Assembly: GCA_025677815.1 (NCBI GenBank)
Contig: JAIXMP010000004.1
Location: 1,798,001 to 1,862,000, forward strand
Length of the DNA: 64,000 nucleotides
Origin: Phascolomyces articulosus
Lineage: Eukaryota > Mucoromycota > Mucoromycetes > Mucorales > Lichtheimiaceae
Direction: 5' to 3'
Shown in pieces: positions 1 through 13,297 of this stretch (positions are counted from its first letter, which is position 1; the number at the start of each line of letters is the position of its first letter). The translations under genes were made by a program, and so were the position numbers. A model generated the notes under the pieces. The model ran no database searches. It saw nothing but the letters and a program-made list of their open reading frames with translations, and was not told the DNA's origin.

Positions 1-1700
1 AAAGATACATTTCTTTGAGTACAGGAAGTCATTGCCCAATTACTTAAATATGCGTAGTTTGTAATTGTCAGGAAAAAGTCTGGATCATACTGGAATAAAT
101 GTTCTATCATCAAAAGTTGCTTACTGTTTCTCATTGCCTAGTGGTGATGAATGACTCCTGGATCAATTAAACCCAGTGGATACTACAATTGTACGTGAAG
201 TAAGTTTACTAGCATTTTCTTTTCCATGTTCGGGTAATATATAATAACGTTTCTCGTTTTCTTTTAGATTAGTAATATACCGTGTTGTTGTCAATTTGAT
301 TAATCCTGATGGTATCAAGCTGGATCATTTAAATCTCCCCCAAAAGAAGATCAAATTGTCTTTATCCTTCCTTCAACTTGATGAAACTATTTAAAAAAGA
401 GTTATCGAGGTTTTGATAGATAAAGATGATACTGATGATGGCCCTGAAGCTTATTCAAAAGAAAAAGTCTGGAATGTATGAAAGTCAAAAAAAAAAAATC
501 AGCATGCGGCGATTTGTATATTACTTTATCATGCATGGAACACGTGTAAGTTGGCATAGCAACATTTATTATCATTCGCCTTTTTTCATTTGGACCAAAA
601 TTGAAATGGATGGTATTCACAGAGTTTCTTATAGGATGATGGTGTTTTTTGGACAAAAATAAAATGACCTTTTACAGAAAACTGGAAACTACTCTTCAAG
701 TCTACAGATATCATATTCTTATGCAATAATGTAATTTTTACTTTATATATACCATATAGAATAACTCTACGTACTAACTATTTTATATACTTACATCCGT
801 TTTGCTTTTCATTTTATAGTTCAGTCTCAGGGGTAGTACCAAAAAAAAATCAACACAAATAAGAGCGAAAGATATGTCTTCTAATTCAAGAAAGATTAAC
901 TTACTAGTCAACCGCTGAATTAACGTCCAACGAATGGAGAAATGAGCTTTAGTAAGTGACTTGCTCAAGTTACAAGCAATATTGGTACGTATTTTAGATC
1001 TACGGCGTGAACGAAACCATGACTATGGATCTGGGCTGGTAAGTGGGACAAAAGACCCTACCGATCTCATTGGATCCAAACGTGAAATACAGTGAACTAA
1101 TGTGGAAAGTTTATTTATTTTTTTCTTCAGGATATTCAGGTTATATACTTTTATTCTTTGAAGTAGTCCAATGATGAATATATTTATTTATTGCAACACT
1201 GGTAACTGATCTCTATTTCTCTACTGACATTAAGTTGTTATAGAATAAAATAAAGGTCATGATTAAGCTTAAACTTATATAATTTCTTTTCGTACTCATA
1301 CTAACTAAGGATAAACTGATTATTTATATTGATAAACTCTTGTATATAATGACTCTGTTGACATCCTACGTGCACGTATATAAAAGAATGAGAATAACAA
1401 ATTCCTATTTTGTATTCTGTCCTTTTTCATGGTGGTCGTTACACAAGCAAGCTACTTCGAACACCACATAAACAGGCTTTTTATTTTTGGTTTGCAAAGT
1501 TACGGAATTCATGATTATATTTTTATTATTGAGAGAAAAAAAGGGTATTAAAAAAAATGCTACCAAAAAGAAATAAATAATAAAGAAATGTACAATTACA
1601 ATGAATGAGTGAATGTGTTGAGTGAATGTTACTATGTATAAGTGTGTAAGCGTGTAAAATGGATGGATAAATCAATGATGTTTTTATGTATATTTTTATA
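1..1700. other. Decayed, non-coding sequence
   Basis: No intact gene is visible. On the plus strand around 120-420 there are exon-like pieces separated by what looks like an intron (GTAAGT at about 199, TTTTAG at about 266), but every frame is broken by stops. Another coding-like piece occurs near 1000-1090. The best explanation is an old pseudogene on the plus strand. I could not name its family. Confidence 0.35.
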
Positions 1701-2878
1701 TTATATCCAAACCATCTCTTCTTCTTCATCATCATCATCTACGTTGTCATCATGATTGGATATAGAAACTGAAGTAAATGAATGTTTTTTAGTTGATTGC
1801 TGTTTAACAGGGTGATGGTAATGATGATAATCTTCATCATCATCTGTCAAATCCATATCCACTTCAATGGTCTCATATTCAATCCCATCATACTCTTGTT
1901 CATCACTTTCTTCTTCTTCATCTTGTTCATCATAAATCAAATCTTGTGGGTAATAACAATTACGCAATGGACTATGTGGTTTTGGGAAAAAGGCAATGAT
2001 CTCCCTCCAACTTGATACTCGTGTTACATTGGACGGTAATGGTGCATGAAGATGATTGTGGTACAACTGACGAGACATGGATGTCAACGTGTGGCTGTTG
2101 GCCTTTTTTGTATGTGTTACCGTCGTCGTAGTCATCTTCTTGCTATTCTTGATATTAGTCGTCGTCTGGTTTGAAAGATGATTCCAACGATATTGACCTT
2201 TTCGATCATACAATAATACTTCAATATCCAATGTATTTGCACATTCCATGGCATGTTCCAAATTGTCGTCAATTAATACATCCACACCAATTTCTTGACA
2301 AATAGCAGATTTAGGTTTAGAAACATATTCCAATTGTTCTGTGTCTGATAATTCCAAATTACAAAAATAGATGCTTTCAAAAATGCCTTTTTTTAAAGAA
2401 AACACATGTTTTTTCTTGTTAATAATAAATTCTGGAACAACAAAGCCCATATTTTTTTTTACAACTCCATTTCATATTGTCAATAAAAATAAATAAAGAC
2501 GTTTTGTTTTATACCTGGATAATGTTTATCCACAAATTTCTTGGTTTCTTCAGCAATAAATTGTTGTCTTGAAGTAATAATGACCAATGTGAATTTTCTT
2601 TTTTTCAACATTTTCAATGCTTCCAAAGCAAAATCATGAATAGGTTGAATTTGTTCGAAATGACTACTTTCATAAAATTCACGCACTTTGGCATGGGATT
2701 CTTGAATGGATCCACCCCATACTTTATGGAATTCATAAGTGTCAAAATCAGCCACTGTCAACTGTGTATCATATACTTGGTTATGCCAATGAACCATGGC
2801 TTCTAAAGTATGAGCTAACGTTTGGTCCAAATCGACGGCCACCGTTTTACGTTCTGGTTGTCTGAATATCATGGGCAT
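1701..2878 (-). CDS. HAD-superfamily 5'-nucleotidase-like hydrolase with acidic tail
   Basis: Two exons, complement(2515..2878, 1701..2431), joined across an 83-nt intron whose donor is GTATAA and whose acceptor is TTGTTCCAG; the product is about 364 aa. The N-terminal 230 residues form a HAD fold. Motif I is DLDQT at about residue 17 (nucleophile Asp, general acid Asp), motif II is the VIITS strand at about residue 100, and motif IV is VLIDD around residue 170. The closest match I recognise is the NT5C/5'(3')-deoxyribonucleotidase-like group, which dephosphorylates nucleotides or similar small phosphate esters; the true substrate is unknown. The last 130 residues are a low-complexity extension with His, Asp and Glu runs, unusual for this family. 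A start at 2932 is open in frame, but 2878 sits just before the conserved core and is preferred. The gene stands alone. Confidence 0.85.
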
Positions 2879-3640
2879 TTTTTTATAAAAATATAGTGCT
2901 GTATTATGCGTATAAAATAAAAAGCGCAGCAATGATCGTAAGGGTTGTTATGTGTGAAAAAAAAAAGTAAAAGAAAAAAGAAAGAAAAAAGGAGGAGAGT
3001 ATGTCAAAATTGGATAGAACGTCTTTATATATTATCCCAACAAGAAGAAGAAGATGGTATTGATGACGAAGATGATGTTGATGATGATAAACGAGGAAGG
3101 AGAGGGGGGAAAGAAAAGGAGGTATTAAAAGAGAGAGGGAAGGAGTTGATGTATATGTAAAAAAACAAAAACAAAAAAAAAAAGAAGAGAAGAAAGAAGA
3201 GGTGGCTAAATTAGTTGACTACTTTCGAATGGTTTTAAAAAAAACCATCACAACAATCCAATCCATAGCGGTGTTTTTCTATTTTTGATGGGAGTGTCAG
3301 GAACGAAACCAATTATGTATGGTCCTGAGGATTATTTCGTTAAGACCAATTCTGAGTTATATTTTTTTTTTACATGTCAAAAAGAAGTGTAGTCTATTTC
3401 ACTTCAAGAATGGATGTTCATTGTTTCACTGCAGGTCAATCTTCTCCATTTTTGTTGATGAGAAAGCGACTCAAAATACATAATTGCATAAATGTTATTT
3501 ATTTATTTATTTAAATGAATTGATCCATGTTTTGCTTATTTGTTTGGAACATGAAAAATGAGCTGGAGGTTCGTTCAAAAATACTATTGTATAACACGTC
3601 TAACTTCAATATCATTGTATAACCTTGTGCTTCTTTTTGA
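2879..3640. other. Intergenic, no gene seen
   Basis: This is the upstream side of the nucleotidase gene. It is purine-rich on the plus strand from about 2950 to 3200 (AAG/GAA/GAT repeats) and otherwise AT-rich. I see no supported gene. An open minus-strand frame at 3511-3846 runs into the inverted repeat and is probably part of the decayed element rather than a gene. Confidence 0.5.
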
Positions 3641-3786
3641 TTATTGGTTTTTTCCAAATGGTTCGCGTCCCCCCCCCCATTTTTATTTTTGCGTGGTGTG
3701 AATTTCAATTTCGCCGAGAGTGATTTTCGAATTTCCCAATAATGGATTTTCAGATTTGCACAGAAGGAATTTCCATCCCACTTGTG
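3641..3786 (+). repeat. Left terminal inverted repeat
   Basis: The reverse complement of this stretch matches 6688-6818 over about 130 bp with scattered mismatches, including a shared core GAAATTGAAATTCACACCAC and the outer end GGACGCGAACC followed by TGGAAAAAACCAATA. The poly-C run at about 3668-3678 is longer here than the matching G run on the right. Confidence 0.75.
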
Positions 3787-6687
3787 CCTTTTTAAACTTT
3801 CGGCTTCAACTTCTAGCCTAAATGAAGCCACAGTTTCTTCAGTCATAATTCACATACAATGAAGAGGCACTTTCCGCAACGAAGATATTACCATTTTAGT
3901 TCGACAATATCGTTGAACCATCGAAACAAAGCATTGATGAAAGGTATGGTAAACTCGACGCACAGGGTTCGTTCGCTGACTTTGTGATCCATTATATCTC
4001 TGGACGCTTGTAAGATATCCAGACTTGCGTCCGTTGCTATTTCAAGGGCACGCTAATCATGATGTACGAAAATATCGAAAAGGTTGGCCAACAGCACAGG
4101 CTCACGTTGACGTGCTTTGATCCGCAGTATATTGGGATTCAGATTACTGTTGACAATATTTGCAATGAACAGTTCGCCTTATATAAAGGCTATGTTTTTG
4201 TAAAAATAAATCTTTAGGTTTTGACCTGGTGAATCACTGTTCATGTCCTTTATCATATTGTTGATTGTTGTAAAGAAGCACTCGTGTTCCTGGCTTGGTG
4301 TCGCCGCCAGACGACGCAAAAACAGAAATGACACCGGCACCCAAATCGGCAATTTGAGCTTTCCATCCCAAACAAACTGGACTTCATCATTGATAGATCG
4401 TTCGTTATCATGCAAAGTCAAATCTATGATTCCAACCGACCCAATCAGGTCAAATGGATTCAGGTGCTTTAATAATTCTTCGCAACTTTCGCAAGAAGTA
4501 GCATCTGTCAGCGGTGTGTCTTGACGGTCGACTATATTGTGGCTTTACGTAAAAGGATCAGCTTGAGGATAATCACTTGTACTAGAAGGATTACCGATCA
4601 CACTTTAAATTACCCTGGATTTGACTACTTCCAGCATCAACATCAATAACTGTGTTTGCTTCGGTTTGTGATGAAACACTTTCAGACATAGTCTTGTTGA
4701 TTACATTTGAATCGTTTTACAATTGTTCACTTGCAACGCCTGTGTCGTTCCCAATAGATTCGTAAAAAAAAAGGGGGGGAAGGCAATTGATAATTCAATG
4801 GGTATAGTTACAACATGATTTGATTTACTTCCATTATAAATTACCCTCTTCGTAAGGCGTTCTACTGATGTTATAACAGTCGAATGTACGTTTTCGAGAG
4901 ATTCGTGAGTCCATTTTTCCATTCTTGTTTGTGATTCTAAAGATACAACTCTTGCCCAATATCGTTGGTATTTCGAGCCAAACTGCGCTTTGATATGGCA
5001 GACCGAAAACAATGCATATACTATGAACAATCAAGCTATTTATTCAATTATTAATATATGTTTTTTATACGACTTTTGAGTTTTTTCCTTCATGTACATA
5101 CTTTGGAGGGGTCAATATGGTTTACAGATAAAGAGTAAAAAAGAAGTTCCGTTGACCACTCTTCAACTTGATAATTTTGGGATTTATTTAAATTAATTGT
5201 AATGTTATTTCTCCACTGTGAAAATAATTAGTATCGCACGAGCCAGAGTATTTAATAGAGAACCCACTTTAAATTTGTTTGACATAGTGCGTAGAAGTTG
5301 AGTAGTATGTTTGTTACCAACTCTATTCTTGGACACCAATTAGAAAGTACGACAGTATGCCAAATCGGCCTCTGTTGGATTCGTAAAGTGTAACTTTTGG
5401 ACAAAATCAAAGTAATCGAATTTATTTTTGTCAATGTCGTCAAGTTGATCTTCAACCCACTCGTCCATTGATGTTGCCATATTGATGCTCTAAGAAAACC
5501 GTTACCTCGCCCAAGGCAATTAAATCCAGATTACTGAAAAACCAGTTTTTTCTTCCACAATTTTTTAATGGAAGCGTCCGGTGATGAAAAGCGTCGTTTT
5601 TTTTTATTTGAACAGCTTTTAACTAGCAATAGTACGAATCAATATCGCAGCAAGAAAGCAACCTGGCGTACCACACTCTTCTTCAACAGAATTGTTGCTT
5701 TTACGAAAGGTCCAATTCTGCTAGCTCTGGGTATATGCCTTGTGCTCCCCCGGATTGATGGAGATGCCATCCATTTCAACTTGGTTGGCTCCTGTGAAGC
5801 TCTCCCCGTGACATTAATTAACGCAAGTGTGGGGCTACATTCAAGCGCAAAAAAAAAGTCAGTTTGAAAGCAAAGGTATTAAACAAGAACCTGTATATAG
5901 AAAAAAGATAATATTAAGAGTAGTGTAAGTTGCACCCCAAATTATACTGATGAAAAACTTTGTCATATTTTTCTTATTTTCCTATCGTTTCTGAGGCAAC
6001 ACCCATCCTCTTACCAAAGATACGTCAACGCGGACCATTGTTATGCTGCCTAAGGTATAATTATCATTATATTGCTAGCTGAAATAGGCCGCTTTGTTTT
6101 CATCTTAACCTCGAGCAGAAGAAACTACCTCTGAAAAAATTAGAAACATGGCTTTCCAACCTGGGTACCAATAGATAAGTAGATTATTCTTCGGGTGAAG
6201 AAACGAAATAGCGTCCTTATCATTCCAATGTTCTTTGTTGTTGTTGCTGTTGTTGTTGTTGTTTAGGTTTGGATATTTAATTGCAATGAAACAGTCGATT
6301 CAGCGTATGATCCTTCCTGCAATCCTTGACAATCTTGCTAATTTCAAACAACCATTGGACCTCATGTTTACCTACAAGTAGCATCATATATGACTCGAGA
6401 AAATCATGGAGCCGATCTAACACTGTAAGACTCAATGATACCTCGTATTGTTGAATCTGCCAAGCAAGTCACTGCCAAAGACTATCAAGATTGGATATCA
6501 CATTCAAGGTCATTCCTTCCAAAGTCTAACCCAGGAGAGAAGTTGCTATAGCTTTTATTGTTTATTTTATAACTATCGTCTTTTTCTCTTTTTACTGAAA
6601 AATAATATCTGAAGTACAAATATAAATGAATGGGACACTAATGTAAAATGGATGGGACGCGAATATAATATAAGTGGGACGCCAAAT

Positions 6688-6818
6688 TGGAATTTCCGTC
6701 TGTGTAAATCTGAAAATTCATTATTGGCAGATTCGAAAATCACTCTCAACGAAATTGAAATTCACACCACACAGAAATAAAAATGGGGGGACGCGAACCT
6801 TATGGAAAAAACCAATAT
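6688..6818 (-). repeat. Right terminal inverted repeat
   Basis: Inverted partner of 3641-3786. Just inside it, at about 6630-6685, short variants of the terminal motif (TGGGACACTAA, TGGGACGCGAAT, GTGGGACGCCAAA) are repeated. Such sub-terminal repeats are often transposase-binding sites in DNA transposons (inference). Confidence 0.75.
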
Positions 6819-9609
6819 AACATCATTAAATGAAAAAAAAAATGAGTTAATGGTTACGCCAAAAAGTTGGTCTGACGTATTATTCACATGGTGTACTAGT
6901 ACCGATTTGTACTATTTGTAATACATACATCATCCCATTTAATATTCAGCAATATTGACGTACAGATATTCTGTTTTATCCTCTTTTATTAGTGAATCAT
7001 CATACTTGTTAAGAATACTACAGGACTACTTGGAAACGAATTTTCTACTGAAGTAAAGAAACAAGGGATGAGGATATAAATTGTGACTCCTATGTGTTAT
7101 AAGGCATCTGATTTATAGTATTCAAAAGCCACCATTTTTGTAGGAGAACTCGCATATCATTATGATTGCTACGTGCATGATGTACATTACAGCAACTTGC
7201 AGGTTCATAGAGATTTACCTGATGCAATATAAAAGTATATTTTAGTTGTAATCCACCAGAAATAATATCAATACGTTTAATCATTACTGTGATATGCCTG
7301 GTAATTTCAAAGACACCTAGCACTTGTTTATTCTCAAACAGAATGGATTTATCAAATGTCTTTATTTCCCAATAGTCAGATCAAAAGAAAGAATGGTTTT
7401 GTAACATGTTAAATTAAGCACAAGTGCCACCATCCTTATTTTAACCAAATAGTAAATATAGCCATTGTCGGTCTTCAGTTTGACCTGGGACCAATTCATT
7501 CGATTATCTGCCCTATCGCTGCTTATGATGGTACGATCAAAGAATGTAATGGTTTCTATGCTTAAGAAGGGGAATTAACTAAATATAATCCAGAAGTTCA
7601 AAAAAGCTGATGACGATATCTAGTTCGTTGGGACAGGCTGATTAATTAAAAGTGAGACTACGTTTCATTCTTTGTAGTAGTCTTAATAATGGACCTTCCA
7701 TGTTGTGTCGTTGTAACCATCAAGTGCCATAGTCATATATAAAATCTCATCACGAACCTTCAAGTGTATATAATGATGATTGATGTGACAAAGCATCCAT
7801 GAGAATCATTAATATCATTTCTACCATAGCTAAGGACTACTAAGGAGAGCACAAACTCCAAAAAAGCATAAGTAAAAAATTGTCCTTTATTAAAATGACC
7901 TTCTGTTTGCTATTTATATAAACTGATTATCGCTAAACATTTCAAAGTTCTCTTACACAACAACACTGTCTACATTGGGATGTATATAAGACCAGCTTCA
8001 ATAGCTATAACATACGCTGCAATGAATATTGTAAAGATTTTTTATTTCATTTTACCTAGGATGTATACAAAAACAGAAGATTTTCGATGATACAGTAGAA
8101 TAAAATGGTCAATGGATTTGTACCATCAGTGTACAGTATCGATGGTCAGGCATACTAAGATCAACTTACACAACATCTGAAAATTTTCAATTTCCTAAAG
8201 GGTCTCTAGTTCGTGGTGCTACCCCAAGTATTGATAGTCTCCTCGTTGTATCGAATAGATGTCGTGGCAATAATCAGCTACCAGAAATAGAGGTTATCAT
8301 CGACTTGCATACAATTGAATATCATGAATTATCATTTCACAATAAAGTAACTGCTTTATGAGACACATTCCGATGTTCGTATAATGACATTTATCAACTC
8401 GAACAATCGATATCAAGACAAAGAGCTGGTGAATTATGATACATATTTCAAAAACATTGAAACTTGTGGCATAGGACAAGGTGTTTTACGTGATTCTTAC
8501 TCGATGGCCCGGATAGTCTTTGAATCGGACCACCTATTGCTATACACAAAAGGCTTTGCATAATTTAGCTGTTTGATCAGCCATATATGACAATATGAAT
8601 AGAGATCAAGTTGTGGTAGCATATGGTCCTGCGAAGTTTTTACATAGATTCTGTGGCAATCGAATTGTGAAAGCGGAGTCTTTTTAAAAAAATGTTGTTC
8701 GTCGCATGTATATGATCGTTCCAACAAGCAAAATTCGTGGTGATACGTAGCGACCAAAACTTGAATTCACAACCACAAAACAATCTTGAACTCATGTATA
8801 GTAAAAGAAACATAGATGAAACCATTCCAAAGTCTTTGTAACATTTATTTCAATTTAGATATCTATTTGGATCAGATATGGTCATTGTAAAACATATTAT
8901 CAGGTGGTTAGCAAGCATAGTGATCAAATTTCACAAACATTGTGCAAAAACTAGTTCAGCCATCGATATAATAAACATCAACGAAGTCGCTAACGCCCTC
9001 GTACTCGTATCATTAAAAGTACGGATATGCCATTTTTCAAATTGAAATAATTTGGCATGTATAGCATCTATTATAACAAAATATGTACGGTCACCGAAAC
9101 AATTGGTATTTTAATTGCTTATTGTTACCTATAAATTTCTGCAAGAGGGTGGACTATATAATGGTTTTCTCTTATTATCACGTCCTTTCTCCACTTCATT
9201 TGAATTAGGAAATGAAAAAAGGAACATTGTAGAAGGATCATATATATAATGGAGCGCAATGCTTATTGCAAATGATACAGTAATGCTATTGATAGCAACA
9301 TAACTATGTAGATTCTTTTTTATCATTTAATTCACACATGAAGAATACTTATGAACTGCATCACATATCTCATTATCATTATCAATAAATGAAGAGTTCT
9401 AGGCTTTTTTTTTTATTTTTAGCCGTAACACATCAGATACAAACACGGCAAAACAAGCCAACACATTTTAAAGGTACATCATTTTTTTTATCATTTCTTT
9501 CAAAGGAGAGAAAAAGGTTCAAGCAAAAAAAAAAGACTTTTTTTATTATGTATAAAAAAATAGAGAATAAAATGGTTATATCATACCAGCAAACTTTTTT
9601 TTTGTTGTT
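6819..9609. other. Long gene-poor stretch
   Basis: No intact gene. Minus-strand open frames at 7090-7323 and 8297-8825 read like fragments of old coding sequence, but none has splice-consistent partners or a recognisable domain. The last few hundred bases are downstream of the zinc-finger gene on the minus strand and would hold its 3' untranslated region. Confidence 0.45.
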
Positions 9610-11346
9610 TCACACTACCTCCACCACTCGATGTCTTTCCAATTGAGCTCGTCGTTCCTCCTAATATCAATTTTAAAACAAGTTAATAAAATGATTCCAT
9701 CTCAAAATAACCCCAACGAGTTGAAATATACACATTACAAAAACCATCATACAAAGAAAAATAGACTTACAGGTGATAATTCATTATCATTATATATGAG
9801 AACTGTTTTGGATGCTTTCTTTTTACCTTCTGTGGGAACAGCTGTTGATTGCATGCCTGCTCCTTCTGAAATTTCAGCTACTGTGGATGATAATCCTCCT
9901 CCTGTAGCACTAGTACTAGTAGCATTATAATCGTACCCACCAGTAGTATAACTACCTTGAGAACCTGCCTGTTGTGATGGGATATTGTCAATATCCGGTT
10001 TTGATGGCTGTTGTTGATGAGATGATGGCTGCTGTTGTTGAGATGCTTGAGGCCGAGGTACTTGATGTGGTGGTAAATGGGGTGGCATAGCACCAGGTGG
10101 AGGTGGTGGTCCATATGGATTGAATTGATTAGGTCCAGGTGGGAAAGGTGGTGCTCTAAAATCATTTGAAAATTTCGTTTTTGATTTAATAAAGTTCCAT
10201 TTCAAACAAAACGATCATACAACCACCACAACAAAAAAAAAGAACAAGATACCTGTCTTTTTTTTTAAGATACCAACATAAAAAACCAAATATGTATAAT
10301 ATGTTATGTAGATAAAAGAAAAAGAAAACATTATCCCACTTACCCTGGTGGTGGACGGAATGGAAATTGATGTGGAGGAGGTGGTAATGGTGGTTGGTTC
10401 ATATGTGGTGGTGGTGGACCTGGAGGGAAACCTTGATAAAATGGAGGTGGGCCTCCTCCATAAGGAGGTGGAGGCATACCGGGAGCAGCACCGACAGATG
10501 TAGGTGGTGGTGGAGCACTTGCAGATGAAGAATAATATGGATAAGGTGGTTGTGTTGTCATTGATGGACTTGTTCCAGGAGGAGGTATACCAGGTGTGGG
10601 TGTATTTGTTGAAGGAGGTAATGTTGGGGTAACAGGTGTTGTATTCACTGCTGCGGCTGCTTTATGTAAAGCAAGTTGCTGTTGGAATTGTTCTGGCGTC
10701 AACTCACTGTATTGTCCACTACCTCCACCTCCACCACCTGTATTAGCCTTTTTATTGGCATTACCACCGGCTTTTTTAGCTTCATATGCTACTACATCTT
10801 CAGGTGGGATTCCTTCCATACCAAAGATTTCGATCTCGAGTGTTTCACGTCCTGGCAATGCATTAGGAACTCTAAATATATAATCAGTATTCTAACAGTT
10901 CTTTTTTTTTATCTTGTTGATATTCAAAAAAGAAAGGAAAAAAAGGTATCTGGAATATTTACTGGTTGATTTCTACTTTATGAACTTGTTGTGCATGAAC
11001 TGCCATACCACCAGCAGTAGCTATAAATATTTTTCATTGTTATTGTGAGCAAAATGAATTCATACTATCAATTGAAAACAATTATAAAAATAACTAAAAA
11101 ATATAAACTTACTTAAACGCTTGCCACATACTTCACATCGGAAATGCTTTGCCTATAAACCGAGTGTTATTAATGTCAGTGCCAAAAATTCAAGGTTTGT
11201 AGCTATTCCTATTACTAAGTATTCACAGTATATAAAATATTACTTACCCGTTGATGAATTACTAAAACTTTATCATCCTCAAAGTCTTTTTCACAATACC
11301 AACACCATGGACGCATAGGTTTATTCTTTCTTTTTTTATTACCCAT
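9610..11346 (-). CDS. ZNF207/BuGZ-like C2H2 zinc-finger protein
   Basis: Six exons, complement(11248..11346, 11113..11152, 10963..11020, 10344..10871, 9771..10155, 9610..9660), all with GT-AG joins and matching phase; about 386 aa. The N-terminus has two C2H2-type zinc fingers, starting PWCWYCEKDF and FRCEVCGKRL, followed by the family signature VPNALPGRETLEIEIFGMEG. That order and wording match animal ZNF207/BuGZ, a nuclear, spindle-associated protein that binds BUB3 and supports kinetochore function and splicing. The middle and C-terminal parts are Pro/Gly-rich (PPPPGAMPPH type), as in BuGZ, where such low-complexity sequence drives phase separation. The last exon supplies EERRAQLERHR after NDNELSP, in the place where a GLEBS-like BUB3-binding segment would be expected; that assignment is inference. 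The promoter lies at 11347 and above. Confidence 0.9.
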
Positions 11347-13297
11347 TTTTGTTTAACTTTTACTTGTAATGAAAGTTCAAAAGACAAAAGTTTCACTTGT
11401 GCTGGAGACCTTGGAGACCTTGAAAAAAGACGAGTCACATGTGCTGATGTTGAAATGACTTAGAAGCAATTTGAAAAGTATATAATTATATATACTTGAC
11501 ACCCATAAAGGTTGCCACACGCATATCGAGAAAGAAATTATAAAGCTCGAAGTTATCACTGCTCCAATAAACCAATAAACTACTCAAGTAGTATATTTAA
11601 GGTAAGCTTAACAATGATTAGGACTTTTCAAAAGATTGCAGCTGCTACTTGAAGAAGAGTACCCAAGATTTATGACGAACCAAAGCCATTCTGTTGAACC
11701 AGCTTCAATAAACCAGAGTACGGTTCGATCATTGAAGTACCTACTAAACTGCTCCAACATTCTCTGACAATGCCAAATCCCATATCCACATTACCCCCTA
11801 CACAATTTTTACACTTTCTCCTAATGGTAAAGGTTGTAACGTTGTATGCTAAATGTTTAGGGTAGTTGGAACTGTTGTGTTAAAAGAGAGCAGATCTGTT
11901 ACGCTCTACGACGATCTTATAAAATCCACATTAGATGGATATAGTGATAAGAAGGATAAAGAGGTAACAGCTTAAATTCTCAAAATGATTCATGGAAAAA
12001 CCAATTTTACACATCACACTTAGTAGTTGAGTTAAAAGTGGTTAAAACTTTTAAGAGAAAACAATACTACAATCTATAATTCACATAACAACCTTCCAAT
12101 AATTTTTACACAAATTATAAAATGCTTGTCGTAAAAAACGCTTTATAACATAATGCCATTGTCAAGCACGGACCATGGGTAAAGGAAGGAATAGAAATGA
12201 GAGTTTGTTATATGAGAAAAAAGAAAGGACGCAATAAAAGGACAAGAAAAACATATAATGGCTATAATTTACATGATTATATAATTGTTTTCCATCAAAT
12301 CAAGAAGTTTGTTTATCCTATTATTATGACCAAAAAAACGCTAACCACTTACTTTCAACACATGTATATGTTTCTCCATCTGTAATACGTGCACCAACAA
12401 AACCTTATAATAAAGTTTGAAAGTTGTACAACACAGCGATTTTTTTTTCTACCTATAAAAAAAATAAAAACCGAGACCGTAGGAATATAATTCAGGTACA
12501 GAAATCTCCTCATTGGTTGATTTTGTAATATAGGTCACTCCAAAGTATCCAAAAAAAAAAAACTGTAACCTCGTCCATACTTTATTATAAATCAATAACA
12601 AATAGATGAATACCAATATAAATTTATTTATTTTTTTTTAATTTGATTTATAGTAATACTAATAGTAATAATAATAAGAATAATAATAAAGAATGCGTGC
12701 GTGATACAAAATAAAAAAGAAAAAGAAAATTGATAAGATGCATGTTTGATGAGCAAATAAATAAAAAGAAAAAAAAATGCAACGCGTATATAAAAAATGA
12801 TAAATAAGAATTTTTGAGTGTGGGTGTTATAAGTAAATAATAGATTGAAAAAAAATAAGTGGAAAAGGGAATTTCATTTTGCATCAAGCAAATATTTGTA
12901 AATGATAAAAAAAAACCAACACAACATTAAATACACCTATATACATACATCAGATATATACACATGTAATATAAGTCATGAAGATATGAGAGAAAGGGGG
13001 AGAAAATAAAACATGGTGAAGATGTTATGTATGTAAGAAGAGTAAGAAAGAGAATTGAAAATTTGAGTGAAATACAAAATGTAAGATAAGTGCATGCTAA
13101 AGAAAGTTTGTATGTGTTGTTGTTGATGGTTTTTTTTTTGGATGTATATAATATGGGAAGAAGAAGAAGAAAAAAAAAGATTTATCATTCTAAAATATAA
13201 AGGAAATGTGTTTGTGTGTATAAATATGAAATGTATAAAATGTAAATGATGTATGTGTTGGGATGGAAAAATGAAAAAAAAAAAAGATAATATGCTT
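11347..13297. other. Intergenic
   Basis: It separates the 5' end of the ZNF207-like gene from the 3' end of the Whi3-like gene; both are transcribed on the minus strand. Short exon-like plus-strand words near 11640-11990 are broken by stops. The part at 12600-13297 is A/T-rich and likely contains the 3' untranslated region of the RNA-binding protein gene. No gene is supported. Confidence 0.5.

Larger units (their letters stand above)
3641..6818. mobile_element. Degenerate DNA transposon bounded by terminal inverted repeats
   Basis: About 3.2 kb lies between two inverted copies of a roughly 130-bp sequence (listed separately). This is the arrangement of a cut-and-paste DNA transposon or a large non-autonomous derivative. 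Inside, mostly on the minus strand from 5480 down to 3850, are coding-like blocks. One begins MATSMDEWVEDQ (about 5480); others lie at 4701-5030 and 4179-4421. A plus-strand frame lies at 5568-5867. All are interrupted by stops and frameshifts, and no DDE/D catalytic triad could be identified, so the superfamily is left open. A (TTG)n run lies near 6236-6266. Confidence 0.55.

Noticed and set aside
3655..3675. GGTTCGCGTCC resembling a tRNA B box
   Set aside because: It is part of the terminal inverted repeat and has no cloverleaf around it.
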